From: Microbacterium terrae
Lineage (GTDB): Bacteria > Actinomycetota > Actinomycetes > Actinomycetales > Microbacteriaceae
Assembly (NCBI RefSeq): GCF_017831975.1
Contig: NZ_JAFDSS010000001.1
Location: 558,001 to 622,000 of the forward strand
DNA: 64,000 nucleotides
Reading direction: 5' to 3'
A model generated the notes under the pieces. It had not been told where the DNA came from. It worked only from the letters and a program-made list of their open reading frames with translations, and did not search any database. Positions 19,804 to 28,027 of this stretch are shown in pieces; position 1 is the first letter of the stretch, and each line of letters opens with the position of its first letter. The translations under genes were made by a program, and so were the position numbers.

Positions 19804-20223
19804 TCAGGATGCGGCCTCGGCGGCGCGCCACTCCTTCTCCTTCTGGATGTACTCGTTGTCGGCGAAGTCGGCGAAGTCGCTCTCGTCGGTGACGCGGCGC
19901 ACCTCGAGCTTGGCGCCGGGCCCGAGCGGGCAGCGCTTGGCCCACTCGAGGGCCTCCTCCGCGGTCGCGGTCTGCACGATCCAGAAGCCGTTGAACAGCT
20001 CGTGAACCTCGCCGTAGGGGCCGTCGCTGACGATCGGGGCTTCGCCCTCGAAGTCGACGACGTAGCCCGGTTCGGGTGCGAGACCGTCGCCCGCGACCAG
20101 CACGCCGGCGGTGATCATGGCCTCGTTGTACCGGCCCATCGCGTCGATGACGGCCTCGAAGTCCATCTCCTCGTAGCGGGACGCGCCCTCTGCCGTGGCC
20201 CGCATGATCAGCATGTGCTTCAT
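19804..20223 (-). CDS. YciI/DGPF-domain protein, ECF42 partner
   Basis: A 139-residue dimeric alpha-beta barrel protein. The DGPF signature is present as VSDGPYGEVHELFNGFWIV, with an N-terminal KHMLIMRAT strand. The family is named for this motif and is linked to ECF sigma factors; the biochemical role is not known, although YciI relatives can be hydrolases. The gene precedes the sigma factor in the same direction, 48 bases away, and is probably controlled by it. Confidence 0.92.
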   Translation of the reverse strand: MKHMLIMRATAEGASRYEEMDFEAVIDAMGRYNEAMITAGVLVAGDGLAPEPGYVVDFEGEAPIVSDGPYGEVHELFNGFWIVQTATAEEALEWAKRCPLGPGAKLEVRRVTDESDFADFADNEYIQKEKEWRAAEAAS

Positions 20224-20377
20224 CTCTTGCTCCCTGTTCGGCGGGGACTGTTTCGTCCCCTCTCACTATCGCGTCGAACGGCGCCCGACGGAATCGACAT
20301 CGACGTGAAGATTCTTCTTCGGAACCTGGATGCCGGGTGTGAATAGGCGGCGGGGTCTTCCGCGCGACCGTCGTCAG

Positions 20378-20387
20378 CGATATATCG
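20378..20387. promoter_or_regulatory. palindrome in the divergent YciI/PadR promoter region
   Basis: CGATATATCG is a perfect 10-bp palindrome about 50 bases upstream of the PadR start, with another TATCG 7 bases on. It is AT-rich compared with its surroundings. It could be the PadR autoregulatory site or the sigma-factor promoter of the divergent gene. Confidence 0.4.
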
Positions 20388-20435
20388 GTAAGTATCGCCC
20401 GGCGAAGGTCGAGCACCAGAGTGAGGAGTCGGAGC

Positions 20436-21023
20436 ATGAACGGTCAGAACGACGACGGCCGCTTCGGGGCAGGTCACATCCCCGGAGCGAACTGGGGTGG
20501 ACAGGGTCTGTGGGACGCGCTCGATCAGCTGCGGGAAGGATTCGAGCAGCGATTCGGCGGGGCGCCTGGTCCGGGCTTCGGCTCGCGAATGGGACGCGGT
20601 GACGTGCGCGCGGCGGTGCTCGCGCTCCTCGCCGAGCAGCCGATGCACGGCTACCAGATCATCCACGAGATCGAGCAGCGCAGCGGCGGCCTGTGGAAGC
20701 CGAGCCCCGGCTCGGTCTACCCGACGCTGCAGATGCTCTCTGATGAAGGCCTCATCTCCGCCGAGGAGTCGGGGGGCAAGAAGGTGTACTCGCTCACCGA
20801 GTCGGGACGCACCGAGGCCGAGGGGGCCGACCAGTCCGCGCCGTGGGAGTCGGCGGGCATGAAGGATGCCGCGCGCGCGACCGCGCTGCCCAAGGCCGGC
20901 GCCAAGCTGGCGCAGGCGGCCGCCACGGTCGGCCGCACCGGCACGAGCACCCAGGTGGCCGAGGCCGTCGCCGTGCTCGACGACGCGCGGCGCAAGCTGT
21001 ACGCGATCCTCGCGCAGGAGTGA
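20436..21023 (+). CDS. PadR family transcriptional regulator
   Basis: A 195-residue regulator. A Gly-rich N-terminal tail (about 55 residues, phenylalanine- and glycine-containing) precedes the PadR winged helix: VRAAVLALLAEQPMHGYQIIHEIEQR, PSPGSVYPTLQMLSDEGLI and KKVYSLTESGR. The C-terminal helical region probably dimerises. The ATG at 20436 has a GGAG site four to five bases upstream. It is followed 40 bases later by the ABC1 kinase. PadR proteins commonly repress an adjacent transporter or enzyme gene in response to small phenolic or drug ligands. Confidence 0.92.
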   Translation: MNGQNDDGRFGAGHIPGANWGGQGLWDALDQLREGFEQRFGGAPGPGFGSRMGRGDVRAAVLALLAEQPMHGYQIIHEIEQRSGGLWKPSPGSVYPTLQMLSDEGLISAEESGGKKVYSLTESGRTEAEGADQSAPWESAGMKDAARATALPKAGAKLAQAAATVGRTGTSTQVAEAVAVLDDARRKLYAILAQE

Positions 21024-21063
21024 CGGCCCCGGAGCGCCCCGGCGTCGGCATCATGGAGGCATG

Positions 21064-22731
21064 ATGACCGGTGCCCGGGGCTCGCGCGCCCGCTACCGCC
21101 GCATCCTGCGGTTCGCCGGGCGGTACATGGTGCAGGCGTGGTGGTTCGAACTCGTGCTGCCGCGGGTGGGCCTGGCGTCCTTCGCCGCACGCGGTCGGAC
21201 GGCGCGGTTCCAGCGGATCGCCCGCCGGTTCCACGGCCTCGCGATCGACCTCGGCGGGCTCATGATCAAGGTCGGGCAGTTCCTCTCGTCGCGCCTCGAC
21301 GTGCTTCCCCCCGAGATCACCCGCGAGCTCGAAGGGCTTCAGGACGAGGTGCCCCCGGTGGAGTTCGCCGCGATCCGCGCGCTCGCCGAAGCGGAGCTCG
21401 GGATGCCGCTCGATCGGGCGTACGCCGCGTTCGATCCGGTGCCGGTCGCCGCGGCATCCCTCGGTCAGGCGCACCGGGCCCGGCTGGCCGACGCCGAGGC
21501 CGCCGACGCGGGCTTCGCCGACGTCGTCGTCAAGGTGCAGCGCCCGGGGATCGACGAGGTCGTCGCGGTCGACCTCGCGGCACTCCGCAAGGTCGCCGGG
21601 TGGCTCAACCGCGTCGGCGTGGTGCGCCAGCACGTCGACCTCCCCGAGCTCGTCGAGGAGTTCGCCGTCACGAGCGCGGAGGAGATCGACTACCTCCACG
21701 AGGCGGGCAGCGCCGAGCGCTTCCGCGAGACCTTCGCCGACGACGAGCGGGTCGCGGCGCCCGAGGTGGCGTGGGAGCGCACCACGGGGCGCGTGCTCAC
21801 CTTGGAAGACGTCACGGCGATCAAGATCAACGACGTCGAGGGCCTGCGGGCCGCCGGCATCGATCCGTCGGAGGTGGCCGACCGCTTCGCATCCGTCATG
21901 TTCGACCAGCTGTTCGATCGGGGCTGGTTCCACGCCGATCCGCACCCGGGGAACATCTTCGTCACCCCGCACGACGACGGATCGTGGCACCTGACCTTCA
22001 TCGACTTCGGGATGATGGGCGAGGTCCCTGATCGCCTCCGCACCGGGCTGCAGCGGGTCATCATCGCGGTCGCCTCGCGCGACGGCGCCCGGCTCATCGA
22101 GAGCATCCGCGACATCGGCGTGCTGCTGCCGAGCGCCGACACCGCCGAGCTCGAGCGCGCGATGACGGCCCTGTTCGCCCGGTTCGGCGGCATGGGGTTC
22201 GCCGAGTTGCAGAAGGTCGACGAGCGCGAGTTCCGCGACTTCGCGGCGCAGTTCGGCGACACGATGCGGGCGATGCCGTTCCAGCTGCCCGAGAACTTCC
22301 TGCTCATCGTGCGGGCGATCTCGCTCACCTCGGGCATGTGCAGTTCGCTCGATCCGCAGTTCAACGTCTGGGATGCCGTGGAGCCGTACGCGCAGCGCCT
22401 GCTGCGCGCCGAGAGCGGCAACGCCGTGCAGGCGTTCGCCCGTGAGGCGGTGGCCGTCGCCGGCATCACCGCTCGGCTGCCCCGACGTCTCGACGACCTC
22501 GTGACGCGCATCGAGGACGGACGCGTGGCCGTCGAGACACCGAAGCTGGATGCGCGCATGCGCGCGCTCGAGCGGATGGGTCGCCGAGCGGTCGCCGGGG
22601 TCGTGTTCGCCGGGATGCTCGTCGCCGGCGCCGTGCTGCACGTCGACGGCATCGTGTTCGGCGCGGTGCTGATGTGGCTGTCGACGGTGCCGGCGGCGTA
22701 CGCGCTGCTGGCCGGGGTGGGGCGGCGCTGA
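21064..22731 (+). CDS. ABC1/UbiB/AarF family atypical kinase, membrane-anchored
   Basis: A 555-residue ABC1 kinase-like protein. The KxGQ motif is LMIKVGQFLSSRLDVLPPEIT; the Ala-rich loop AAASLGQAHRARL replaces the normal P-loop; the catalytic lysine is in VVVKVQRPG; and metal binding uses HADPHPGNIF and FIDFGMMGEV. Two C-terminal hydrophobic segments (about residues 500-550) anchor it to the membrane. UbiB relatives support isoprenoid-lipid or quinone biosynthesis and act as ATPases. Of two tandem ATGs, the second, at 21064, has the better spacing from GGAGG. Confidence 0.92.
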   Translation: MTGARGSRARYRRILRFAGRYMVQAWWFELVLPRVGLASFAARGRTARFQRIARRFHGLAIDLGGLMIKVGQFLSSRLDVLPPEITRELEGLQDEVPPVEFAAIRALAEAELGMPLDRAYAAFDPVPVAAASLGQAHRARLADAEAADAGFADVVVKVQRPGIDEVVAVDLAALRKVAGWLNRVGVVRQHVDLPELVEEFAVTSAEEIDYLHEAGSAERFRETFADDERVAAPEVAWERTTGRVLTLEDVTAIKINDVEGLRAAGIDPSEVADRFASVMFDQLFDRGWFHADPHPGNIFVTPHDDGSWHLTFIDFGMMGEVPDRLRTGLQRVIIAVASRDGARLIESIRDIGVLLPSADTAELERAMTALFARFGGMGFAELQKVDEREFRDFAAQFGDTMRAMPFQLPENFLLIVRAISLTSGMCSSLDPQFNVWDAVEPYAQRLLRAESGNAVQAFAREAVAVAGITARLPRRLDDLVTRIEDGRVAVETPKLDARMRALERMGRRAVAGVVFAGMLVAGAVLHVDGIVFGAVLMWLSTVPAAYALLAGVGRR

Positions 22732-22774
22732 GCCGGGCGCCGGGTCGCGGCATCCGTCCGTTCGCAGCGGGCGG

Positions 22775-23263
22775 TCAGTCGCCCCGCACATCGCGCACGA
22801 AGGCCTCCACGCTTGCACGCAGGGCGTCGATGCGGCGGTCGCGCGCCGCCTCGCGGTCGAACCCGGTGTAGGCGAGCGGCGGGAGCTTGCGCACGTTCTG
22901 CGAGCACTCGAAGTCCTCGCAGATGAGGGTGCCGACGGTGTCGCCGCGGCGGCCGGCGTCGCCCGCGCGCTTCGTGACGTACATCACGACGTCGTTCGGC
23001 AGGTGGATGTCGCTGCACCACGAGCACTGCGGACGCGTGCGGGGTCGTGCATCGGTGCGGCGCAGCAGCAGCGCGGCCGGTTCGCCGTCGATCGAGGCGA
23101 CGAGGTACGCAACCTGCGGCAGCTTCGGGTCGCGCCAGCCGAGGTAGTCGAGGCGGTCCCAGTCCAGCGAGTCGAAGTCCGCCGGGAGGCTGAGGTTCTT
23201 GCGCTCGCTGCGCGAGGCGTTGATGAAGGAGGCGCGGATCTGGGTGTCGGTGAGAGGCTGCAT
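22775..23263 (-). CDS. FBP-domain treble-clef zinc-finger protein (EF-G-binding type)
   Basis: A 162-residue protein. The N-terminal helical part is followed by a C-terminal treble clef with cysteines in CSWC (about residue 80) and a later pair in LICEDFECSQNVR. This matches the FBP_C family, the zinc-binding half of FusB-type proteins that bind elongation factor G and rescue it from fusidic acid. The N-terminal EF-G-contact helices are shorter than in FusB, so a role in ribosome recycling or drug tolerance is inference. It converges on the ABC1 kinase gene. Confidence 0.85.
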   Translation of the reverse strand: MQPLTDTQIRASFINASRSERKNLSLPADFDSLDWDRLDYLGWRDPKLPQVAYLVASIDGEPAALLLRRTDARPRTRPQCSWCSDIHLPNDVVMYVTKRAGDAGRRGDTVGTLICEDFECSQNVRKLPPLAYTGFDREAARDRRIDALRASVEAFVRDVRGD

Positions 23264-23413
23264 GTCTGTCGGGTCTTCGGATCGGGGGGATGGCGAGTCT
23301 ACGCCCCGTGGGGTGAGCGGGCGCTCTGGGGCGGATGCTGGGGGCGGGTGCCGTCCTCGGCCGGCGGACGCTAGCGTCGACCTCGAGCAGCCCGACTGAT
23401 CGGAGGCATCCCC

Positions 23414-24016
23414 GTGACCCGTGTGATCGCGACCATGTCCATCTCCCTCGACGCCGTCGGCTCGGGGCACAACCAGACCGAGGAGCGCCCATTCGGCGAC
23501 GTGGCGCCGGAAGACCTCCACCGCTGGATGTTCGACACCCCCGACGAGAGCCGGGCCGAGATCGACGCGATCGTGTCGGCGGGTGCGTACATCATGGGCC
23601 GGAACATGTTCGGTCCGGTCCGCGGGGAGTGGACGGGTGACTGGCGCGGCTGGTGGGGGCCGAACCCGCCGTACCACCGGCCGGTTTTCGTGCTGACGCA
23701 CCACCCGCGGGAGTCGCTCGAGGTGGAGGGCGGCACGACGTTCCACTTCGTGACCGACGGCATCCACGCGGCACTCGAGAGGGCGAAGGATGCCGCGGGC
23801 GACGGCACCGTGCACATCGCCGGCGGCCCGACCACCGCCAACGCCTACCTGGCCGCGGGGCTCGTCGACGAACTCATGCTGCAGATCTCGCCGACCGTGA
23901 TCGGGGGCGGACTGCGGCTCTTCGACGGTGTCGGGCCGTTGGAACTCGAGCAGATCTCGGTCCGTCCGGTATCGCTTGCCACCCACGTGCGGTACCGGGT
24001 GGTGCGGCCGGAGTGA
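23414..24016 (+). CDS. dihydrofolate reductase-like (RibD C-terminal) family protein
   Basis: A 200-residue protein with the RibD_C/DHFR-like fold: MSISLDAVGSG at the start, YIMGRNMFGPV for NADP contact, VHIAGGPTTANAYLAAGLVDELMLQISP, and GGGLRLFDG. Such proteins are NADPH reductases of unknown substrate and are common in actinobacteria; they are not true folate reductases. The GTG at 23414 is the best start. No partner gene is evident. Confidence 0.9.
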   Translation: MTRVIATMSISLDAVGSGHNQTEERPFGDVAPEDLHRWMFDTPDESRAEIDAIVSAGAYIMGRNMFGPVRGEWTGDWRGWWGPNPPYHRPVFVLTHHPRESLEVEGGTTFHFVTDGIHAALERAKDAAGDGTVHIAGGPTTANAYLAAGLVDELMLQISPTVIGGGLRLFDGVGPLELEQISVRPVSLATHVRYRVVRPE

Positions 24017-24165
24017 GGGACTCTCGCGCGGTGCGGGCCTGGGGGGTGCGGGTCTCGCTTGCGTGGGGTAGACGAGGTCTGCGCGGTTTGAGTGAGCCGG
24101 GTCGAGCGACCGGGCCGGCCACGGTGTCGCGCCTGTGTGTCGGATGTCGGGCGTAGCCTGAGCGG

Positions 24166-24888
24166 ATGCCGACAGCTGCCGATCCGACGTCCGCACGGGC
24201 ACAGCTCTCGGCTCTGGTCGCGGCGGGTGCGGGGAGCGGCGCCGTCGGTCGCGACTGGCCCCTGCCGCGTGATGCCCGCCCTGCGGCGGTGCTGATGCTG
24301 TTCGGCGTGCTCGACGACCTGCCGAGCGATCGGGTCGGCGCCGCGCCCGTGTCGCGCGACCTCGACGTGCTCCTGCTCGCCCGCGCGTCGACGCTGCGCT
24401 CGCACGCGGGCCAGGTCGCGTTCCCAGGTGGGCGCATCGATCCCGGCGACGAGGATGCCGTCGCCGCGGCACTGCGCGAAGCCCGCGAGGAGACCGGCCT
24501 CGACCCCGCCGGTGTCGACGTGCTCGGAACCCTCGCCGCCGTGCCGTTGGACTACTCGCGGCACCTGGTCACCCCGGTCGTCGGCTGGTGGCGGCATCCG
24601 TCGCCTGTCGATGTCGTCGACGAGGCCGAGTCGTCGGCGGTGTTCCGTGCGCCGGTGGCGGACCTGCTCGATCCTTCGCGGCGCGGCGTGACGGTGCTCC
24701 GGCGGGGCGGCGACGAGTGGCGAGGGCCGGGGTTCCTGGTGCCGCATGCGACCGGCGCCCACCTGGTGTGGGGGTTCACCGCGATGCTGCTCGACGGCGT
24801 GTTCGACCGACTCGGCTGGACCGAGCCGTGGGACCGGGCGCGCGAGCTGCCGCTCGTCGGTCTCGGCGCGGTCGATCCCGAGGTGTGA
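24166..24888 (+). CDS. NUDIX hydrolase, CoA pyrophosphatase-like
   Basis: A 240-residue NUDIX protein of the NudL/PCD1 type. The UPF0035 signature precedes the Nudix box: RASTLRSHAGQVAFPGGRID, then a box reading from GGRIDPGDED to REAREETGL. CoA pyrophosphatases cleave CoA and its oxidised forms to phosphopantetheine and 3',5'-ADP. The C-terminal half contains ATGAHLVWGFTAMLLDGV, typical of the family. It is preceded by about 150 bases with no gene. Confidence 0.9.
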   Translation: MPTAADPTSARAQLSALVAAGAGSGAVGRDWPLPRDARPAAVLMLFGVLDDLPSDRVGAAPVSRDLDVLLLARASTLRSHAGQVAFPGGRIDPGDEDAVAAALREAREETGLDPAGVDVLGTLAAVPLDYSRHLVTPVVGWWRHPSPVDVVDEAESSAVFRAPVADLLDPSRRGVTVLRRGGDEWRGPGFLVPHATGAHLVWGFTAMLLDGVFDRLGWTEPWDRARELPLVGLGAVDPEV

Positions 24889-24957
24889 CGCGGGCCTGTG
24901 CGGGCCGGGCTCGGCGACGGGAGTGTCGAGGCGCGCGCACGCGGTTACGGTGTTCGG

Positions 24958-25413
24958 ATGACGATGACGGTGCGGCCGGTCGAGCCGCGGGATGCCGAGG
25001 CCTGGGCCGAGCTGTACGCGGGGTATCGCCGGTTCTATCGGCTCGCCGAGGATGCGGGTGCTGTCGAGACGACGTGGCGCTGGGTGCGCGACGGCGAGCA
25101 CGGCATGGTCGGACTCATCGCCGTCGATGGAGACGTACCGGTGGCTCTCGCCAACCTGCGCTGGTTCGCGCGCCCGTCGTCGGCGACTATGGCGCTGTAT
25201 CTGGACGACCTGTTCACGGCGCCGGCGGCTCGAGGGAAGGGTGCCGGGGCTCTGCTGCTCGAGGCGGCTGCGGGTCTGGCAGCCGACGGCGGAGCGAGCG
25301 TCGTGCGATGGATCACGGCGGCCGACAATGCGACGGCGCGCTCGCTCTACGACAGCCACGCAGTGGCGACGCAGTGGGTCACCTACGACATGAAACCGAA
25401 GCCGCGGGGCTGA
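24958..25413 (+). CDS. GNAT family N-acetyltransferase
   Basis: A 151-residue GNAT protein. LYLDDLFTAPAARGKGAGALLLEAAA is the strand and acetyl-CoA pyrophosphate loop (R/Q-x-x-G-x-G/A form), and NATARSLYDSHAVATQW ends the fold. The ATG at 24958 gives the expected MTMTVRPVEPRDAEAW start; an earlier in-frame start would add 20 unlikely residues. The acyl acceptor is unknown. Confidence 0.88.
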   Translation: MTMTVRPVEPRDAEAWAELYAGYRRFYRLAEDAGAVETTWRWVRDGEHGMVGLIAVDGDVPVALANLRWFARPSSATMALYLDDLFTAPAARGKGAGALLLEAAAGLAADGGASVVRWITAADNATARSLYDSHAVATQWVTYDMKPKPRG

Positions 25414-25495
25414 GGGCCGCTGAGTCGACGGCGGGGTCGACCAGGGGCGGGACCGGCCGCACCCGGATGAGAGTGAGTGTGGAAGGGTTCTGAGC

Positions 25496-25951
25496 ATGGC
25501 TGATGATGCTGTGCCGCGCATCCCGTTCCGTCCCGTGCCGCGTGATTTCGCAGGCCATGCGATGCCGGCGACGGTGCCGCCCGGGCTGCGCCTCGAGCTG
25601 AGTCGCTCCCGTGTCGTGGACGGCAAGGAGGTCGAGCTCGAGGAGTGGATGTCGATGCTCACCCAGCGCTACGACGAATGCGTCGAGACGCTGCCGGCCG
25701 AGCGTGCGGTGTTCGAAGCGACGTTCAAGCACCGCGAAGCGGATGGTTCGCTCTGGATCTATCACCTGGCGTTGATGGGCGAAGACGGCGGCGGCTTGGA
25801 CGAGTCGAATCCGGTCGACGCCGCGCATGCCGCCTACAGCCGTCGCGTCAAGGAACCCGGTTGGGAAGAGCTCGAGCCGATGTTCATGCTCACTCCGGCG
25901 CATCTGCGCGACGCCATGGAGCGGTGGGGTGGCTCTGGGCGGGTGGAGTAG
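25496..25951 (+). CDS. DUF6176-like hypothetical protein
   Basis: A 151-residue soluble protein. The core, LRLELSRSRVVDGKEVELEEWMSML to WEELEPMFMLTPAHLRDAMERW, resembles the DUF6176 dimeric ferredoxin-like fold. No catalytic residue can be pointed to. The ATG follows the GNAT stop by 82 bases, and the two might be cotranscribed. Function unknown. Confidence 0.75.
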   Translation: MADDAVPRIPFRPVPRDFAGHAMPATVPPGLRLELSRSRVVDGKEVELEEWMSMLTQRYDECVETLPAERAVFEATFKHREADGSLWIYHLALMGEDGGGLDESNPVDAAHAAYSRRVKEPGWEELEPMFMLTPAHLRDAMERWGGSGRVE

Positions 25952-26013
25952 TCGCGGGCTCGCGGGCCTGGCCGTCGGAGGCGGACGTGAGGTATGCACG
26001 ACCGGCAGGGATG

Positions 26014-26029
26014 TCGGAGGTATGTTCTA
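26014..26029 (+). promoter_or_regulatory. degenerate LexA (SOS) box upstream of the HNH gene
   Basis: TCGGAGGTATGTTCTA matches the actinobacterial LexA consensus TCGAACATATGTTCGA at 12 of 16 positions by my count, with an intact right half TATGTTC and a damaged left half. It ends 10 bases before the start codon. Members of the mycobacterial 13E12 (DUF222/HNH) family are known LexA targets, which makes the match more credible. Confidence 0.4.
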
Positions 26030-26039
26030 AAGTCTGGGT

Positions 26040-27527
26040 ATGGCAGACGTCGGCGAACCCACACCGGAACAGCAGGGTTCCGACCCGGGTGGTGACGACT
26101 GGGAGCGGTTCGCCGAGGACTGCCGACCCGACGCGCTCGATCTCGTCCGCGAGGTCGATGTGATGATGGCCGTCTACGCGGCGCAGCGCGCGGTGCGGGT
26201 GAATGCGATGCGACGCGAGGCTCTGGTCGACGCCGCGCACGACGGTCGCCGTCAGACCGACGTGGTCGAGCGGGCCGTGCGGCTCGAGATCGCGATGGCG
26301 CTGCGTGTCACCGAGTACGCAGCCGGGGCGCTGATCACCCGCGCCGAGGCTCTGGTGAATCGGTATCGGCCTGCGCTCGATGCCCTCTCCGAGGGGCGCA
26401 TCACGGAGCGGCACTCCGACCTGCTGGTCGATGCCCTCGACGATGTCGAGCCGCAGTATCGATCGACGATCCTGCCCCGGGCGCTTGCGATCGCCGAGGC
26501 GGAGCCCGTCGGCCGGTTTCGTCGACTGCTCTCGAAGCTGATCGAGGCCGTGCGATACGAGTCGCTCGCGCAACGGCACGAAGCTGCCCTGGTGCAGCGA
26601 CGGCTGGTGGTCGAGCCGGCGCCCGATGGCATGGCCTGGCTGGTGCTTCTCGCACCCGCCGTAGAGGTGCAGGCCGCCCACGGTCGGGTGACGCGCATGG
26701 CGAAGGTTCTCGCAGCTGCGGAGGGGGAGTCGCGGACGCTCGATCAGCTGCGTGCCGACATCGTCGGCGACCTGCTCGTGGACGGCGTGACCGGCGACCA
26801 CCCGCGCGAGGCGTCGGGCGTTCGTGCGACGGTCTCCGTCACCGTTCCGGTGCTCTCGCTGCTCGAGGGCTGCGTGCGGATCGGCGGTGCGGCTGACGGC
26901 GACGGCGCGGCTGCGGCTGAAGCGGGCGCTGGTTCTGGTGCCGGTGCCGGTGCTGGATCGGGTGCTGGTGCCGGTGCTGGTGCTGGATCGGGTGCTGATG
27001 CCGGTGCTCGATCTGGTGCGGGCGCGGGCGATCCGAGCGGAGGCGGGGTGACGCCCGTTCCCACGTGGCACGAGCTGCCGATCGTCGAGGGCGTTGGCCC
27101 GATCCCGCTCGATCGGGCGCGGGAGCTGTGCGGAGGTGCGGAAGGCTGGATGCGGGTGCTCACGCATCCCGAGACGGGGGCTGTGCTGTCGGTCGGGCGA
27201 GAGCTCTATCGTCCGCCGCCCTCGTTGCGACGGCTGGTGCGGTGGCGAGCGGACCGATGCTTGGCTCCCGGGTGCTCGATCCCAGCGTCCCGGTGCGAGA
27301 TCGACCACACGGTGGCCTGGGAGCACGGCGGCACGACATCGATCGACAATCTCGCTCCGCTGTGCCGCGGGCACCACATGGTCAAACATCACGGCGGCTG
27401 GTCGGTGCGCCAGGTCGGCGGTGCCGGCGAGCTCGAATGGACCTCACCTGCGGGGCGGGTGTACCGGGTGCAGCCCGAGCGCGCGATGCCCGTGTTCCGT
27501 CCGTCGGTCGAGCCGGCCCCGTTCTGA
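26040..27527 (+). CDS. DUF222 and HNH-endonuclease domain protein (13E12-like family)
   Basis: A 495-residue protein. The N-terminal 300 residues are DUF222, mostly helical (AQRAVRVNAMRREALVDAAH, LSEGRITERHSDLLVDAL). A Gly/Ala/Ser linker built of tandem repeats follows at about 299-339. The C-terminal HNH nuclease has CLAPGCSIPASRCEIDHTVAWEHGG, DNLAPLCRGHH and KHHGGW, with the metal-binding His and the two zinc CxxC-type pairs. This family is multicopy in actinobacteria and suspected to be mobile or damage-induced. The ATG follows a LexA-like half site. Nuclease activity is inferred. Confidence 0.9.
   Translation: MADVGEPTPEQQGSDPGGDDWERFAEDCRPDALDLVREVDVMMAVYAAQRAVRVNAMRREALVDAAHDGRRQTDVVERAVRLEIAMALRVTEYAAGALITRAEALVNRYRPALDALSEGRITERHSDLLVDALDDVEPQYRSTILPRALAIAEAEPVGRFRRLLSKLIEAVRYESLAQRHEAALVQRRLVVEPAPDGMAWLVLLAPAVEVQAAHGRVTRMAKVLAAAEGESRTLDQLRADIVGDLLVDGVTGDHPREASGVRATVSVTVPVLSLLEGCVRIGGAADGDGAAAAEAGAGSGAGAGAGSGAGAGAGAGSGADAGARSGAGAGDPSGGGVTPVPTWHELPIVEGVGPIPLDRARELCGGAEGWMRVLTHPETGAVLSVGRELYRPPPSLRRLVRWRADRCLAPGCSIPASRCEIDHTVAWEHGGTTSIDNLAPLCRGHHMVKHHGGWSVRQVGGAGELEWTSPAGRVYRVQPERAMPVFRPSVEPAPF
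26928..27030 (+). repeat. tandem repeats encoding a Gly-Ala-Ser linker
   Basis: Short units built from GGTGCTGGTGCC and GGTGCTGGATCGGGT repeat across about 100 bases and encode (GAGS/GAGA)n between the DUF222 and HNH domains. Length variation by slippage is likely among strains. Confidence 0.8.
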
Positions 27528-27638
27528 CGTGCAGATGCGCTGCGCTCTCTGCCGCTGGGTCGCTGAGCGCCGCGCCGCCGTGGCGCCGTGCCGAGTCCGT
27601 GATGCGGCACCACCCTCAGTGCTGTGGCGCCGCCGCGC

Positions 27639-28010
27639 TCAATGCTGCTGCAGCACCGCCCAGGCGAGCAGGCTGTCGAGGCGCCGAACGTCTGCACCCT
27701 TCCCGAGCTTGATCTTGATGTGGCCGGCTTTCGTCCACAGCTCGATCTCGGAGTTCCAGTCGAGCTTGCCGGCGTTCTCCGACGACCACATCTCGATCGA
27801 GCGGTACGGCAGCGAATACACCTCGACCTTCTTCCCGGTGATGCCCTGGGCGTCGCGCACGATCAGCCGCTTGGTCGTGAAGGTGGCGGAGTCGCGGAAC
27901 GTCTTGAACGACGCGACGGGCTGCTCGCCCTCCACGAGCAGCGGCGTCACATCGGTGGGAACGGGGATCTCCTGCTGGAGCGTCCAGGTCATGAGCAGTG
28001 CGGCTTCCAT
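27639..28010 (-). CDS. PH-domain protein (bacterial bPH_1 type)
   Basis: A 123-residue protein of the bacterial pleckstrin-homology family. FKTFRDSATFTTKRLIVRDAQGI is followed by VEVYSLPYRSIEMWSSEN and IELWTKAGHIKIKLGKGADV. These typically assemble into rings and have no assigned activity. The start is uncertain between ATG 28010 and ATG 27992 (TWTLQQEIPVP). It lies 17 bases downstream of the helR stop and is likely cotranscribed with it. Confidence 0.85.
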   Translation of the reverse strand: MEAALLMTWTLQQEIPVPTDVTPLLVEGEQPVASFKTFRDSATFTTKRLIVRDAQGITGKKVEVYSLPYRSIEMWSSENAGKLDWNSEIELWTKAGHIKIKLGKGADVRRLDSLLAWAVLQQH

Positions 28011-28027
28011 TCCGCGATCATGTCACT

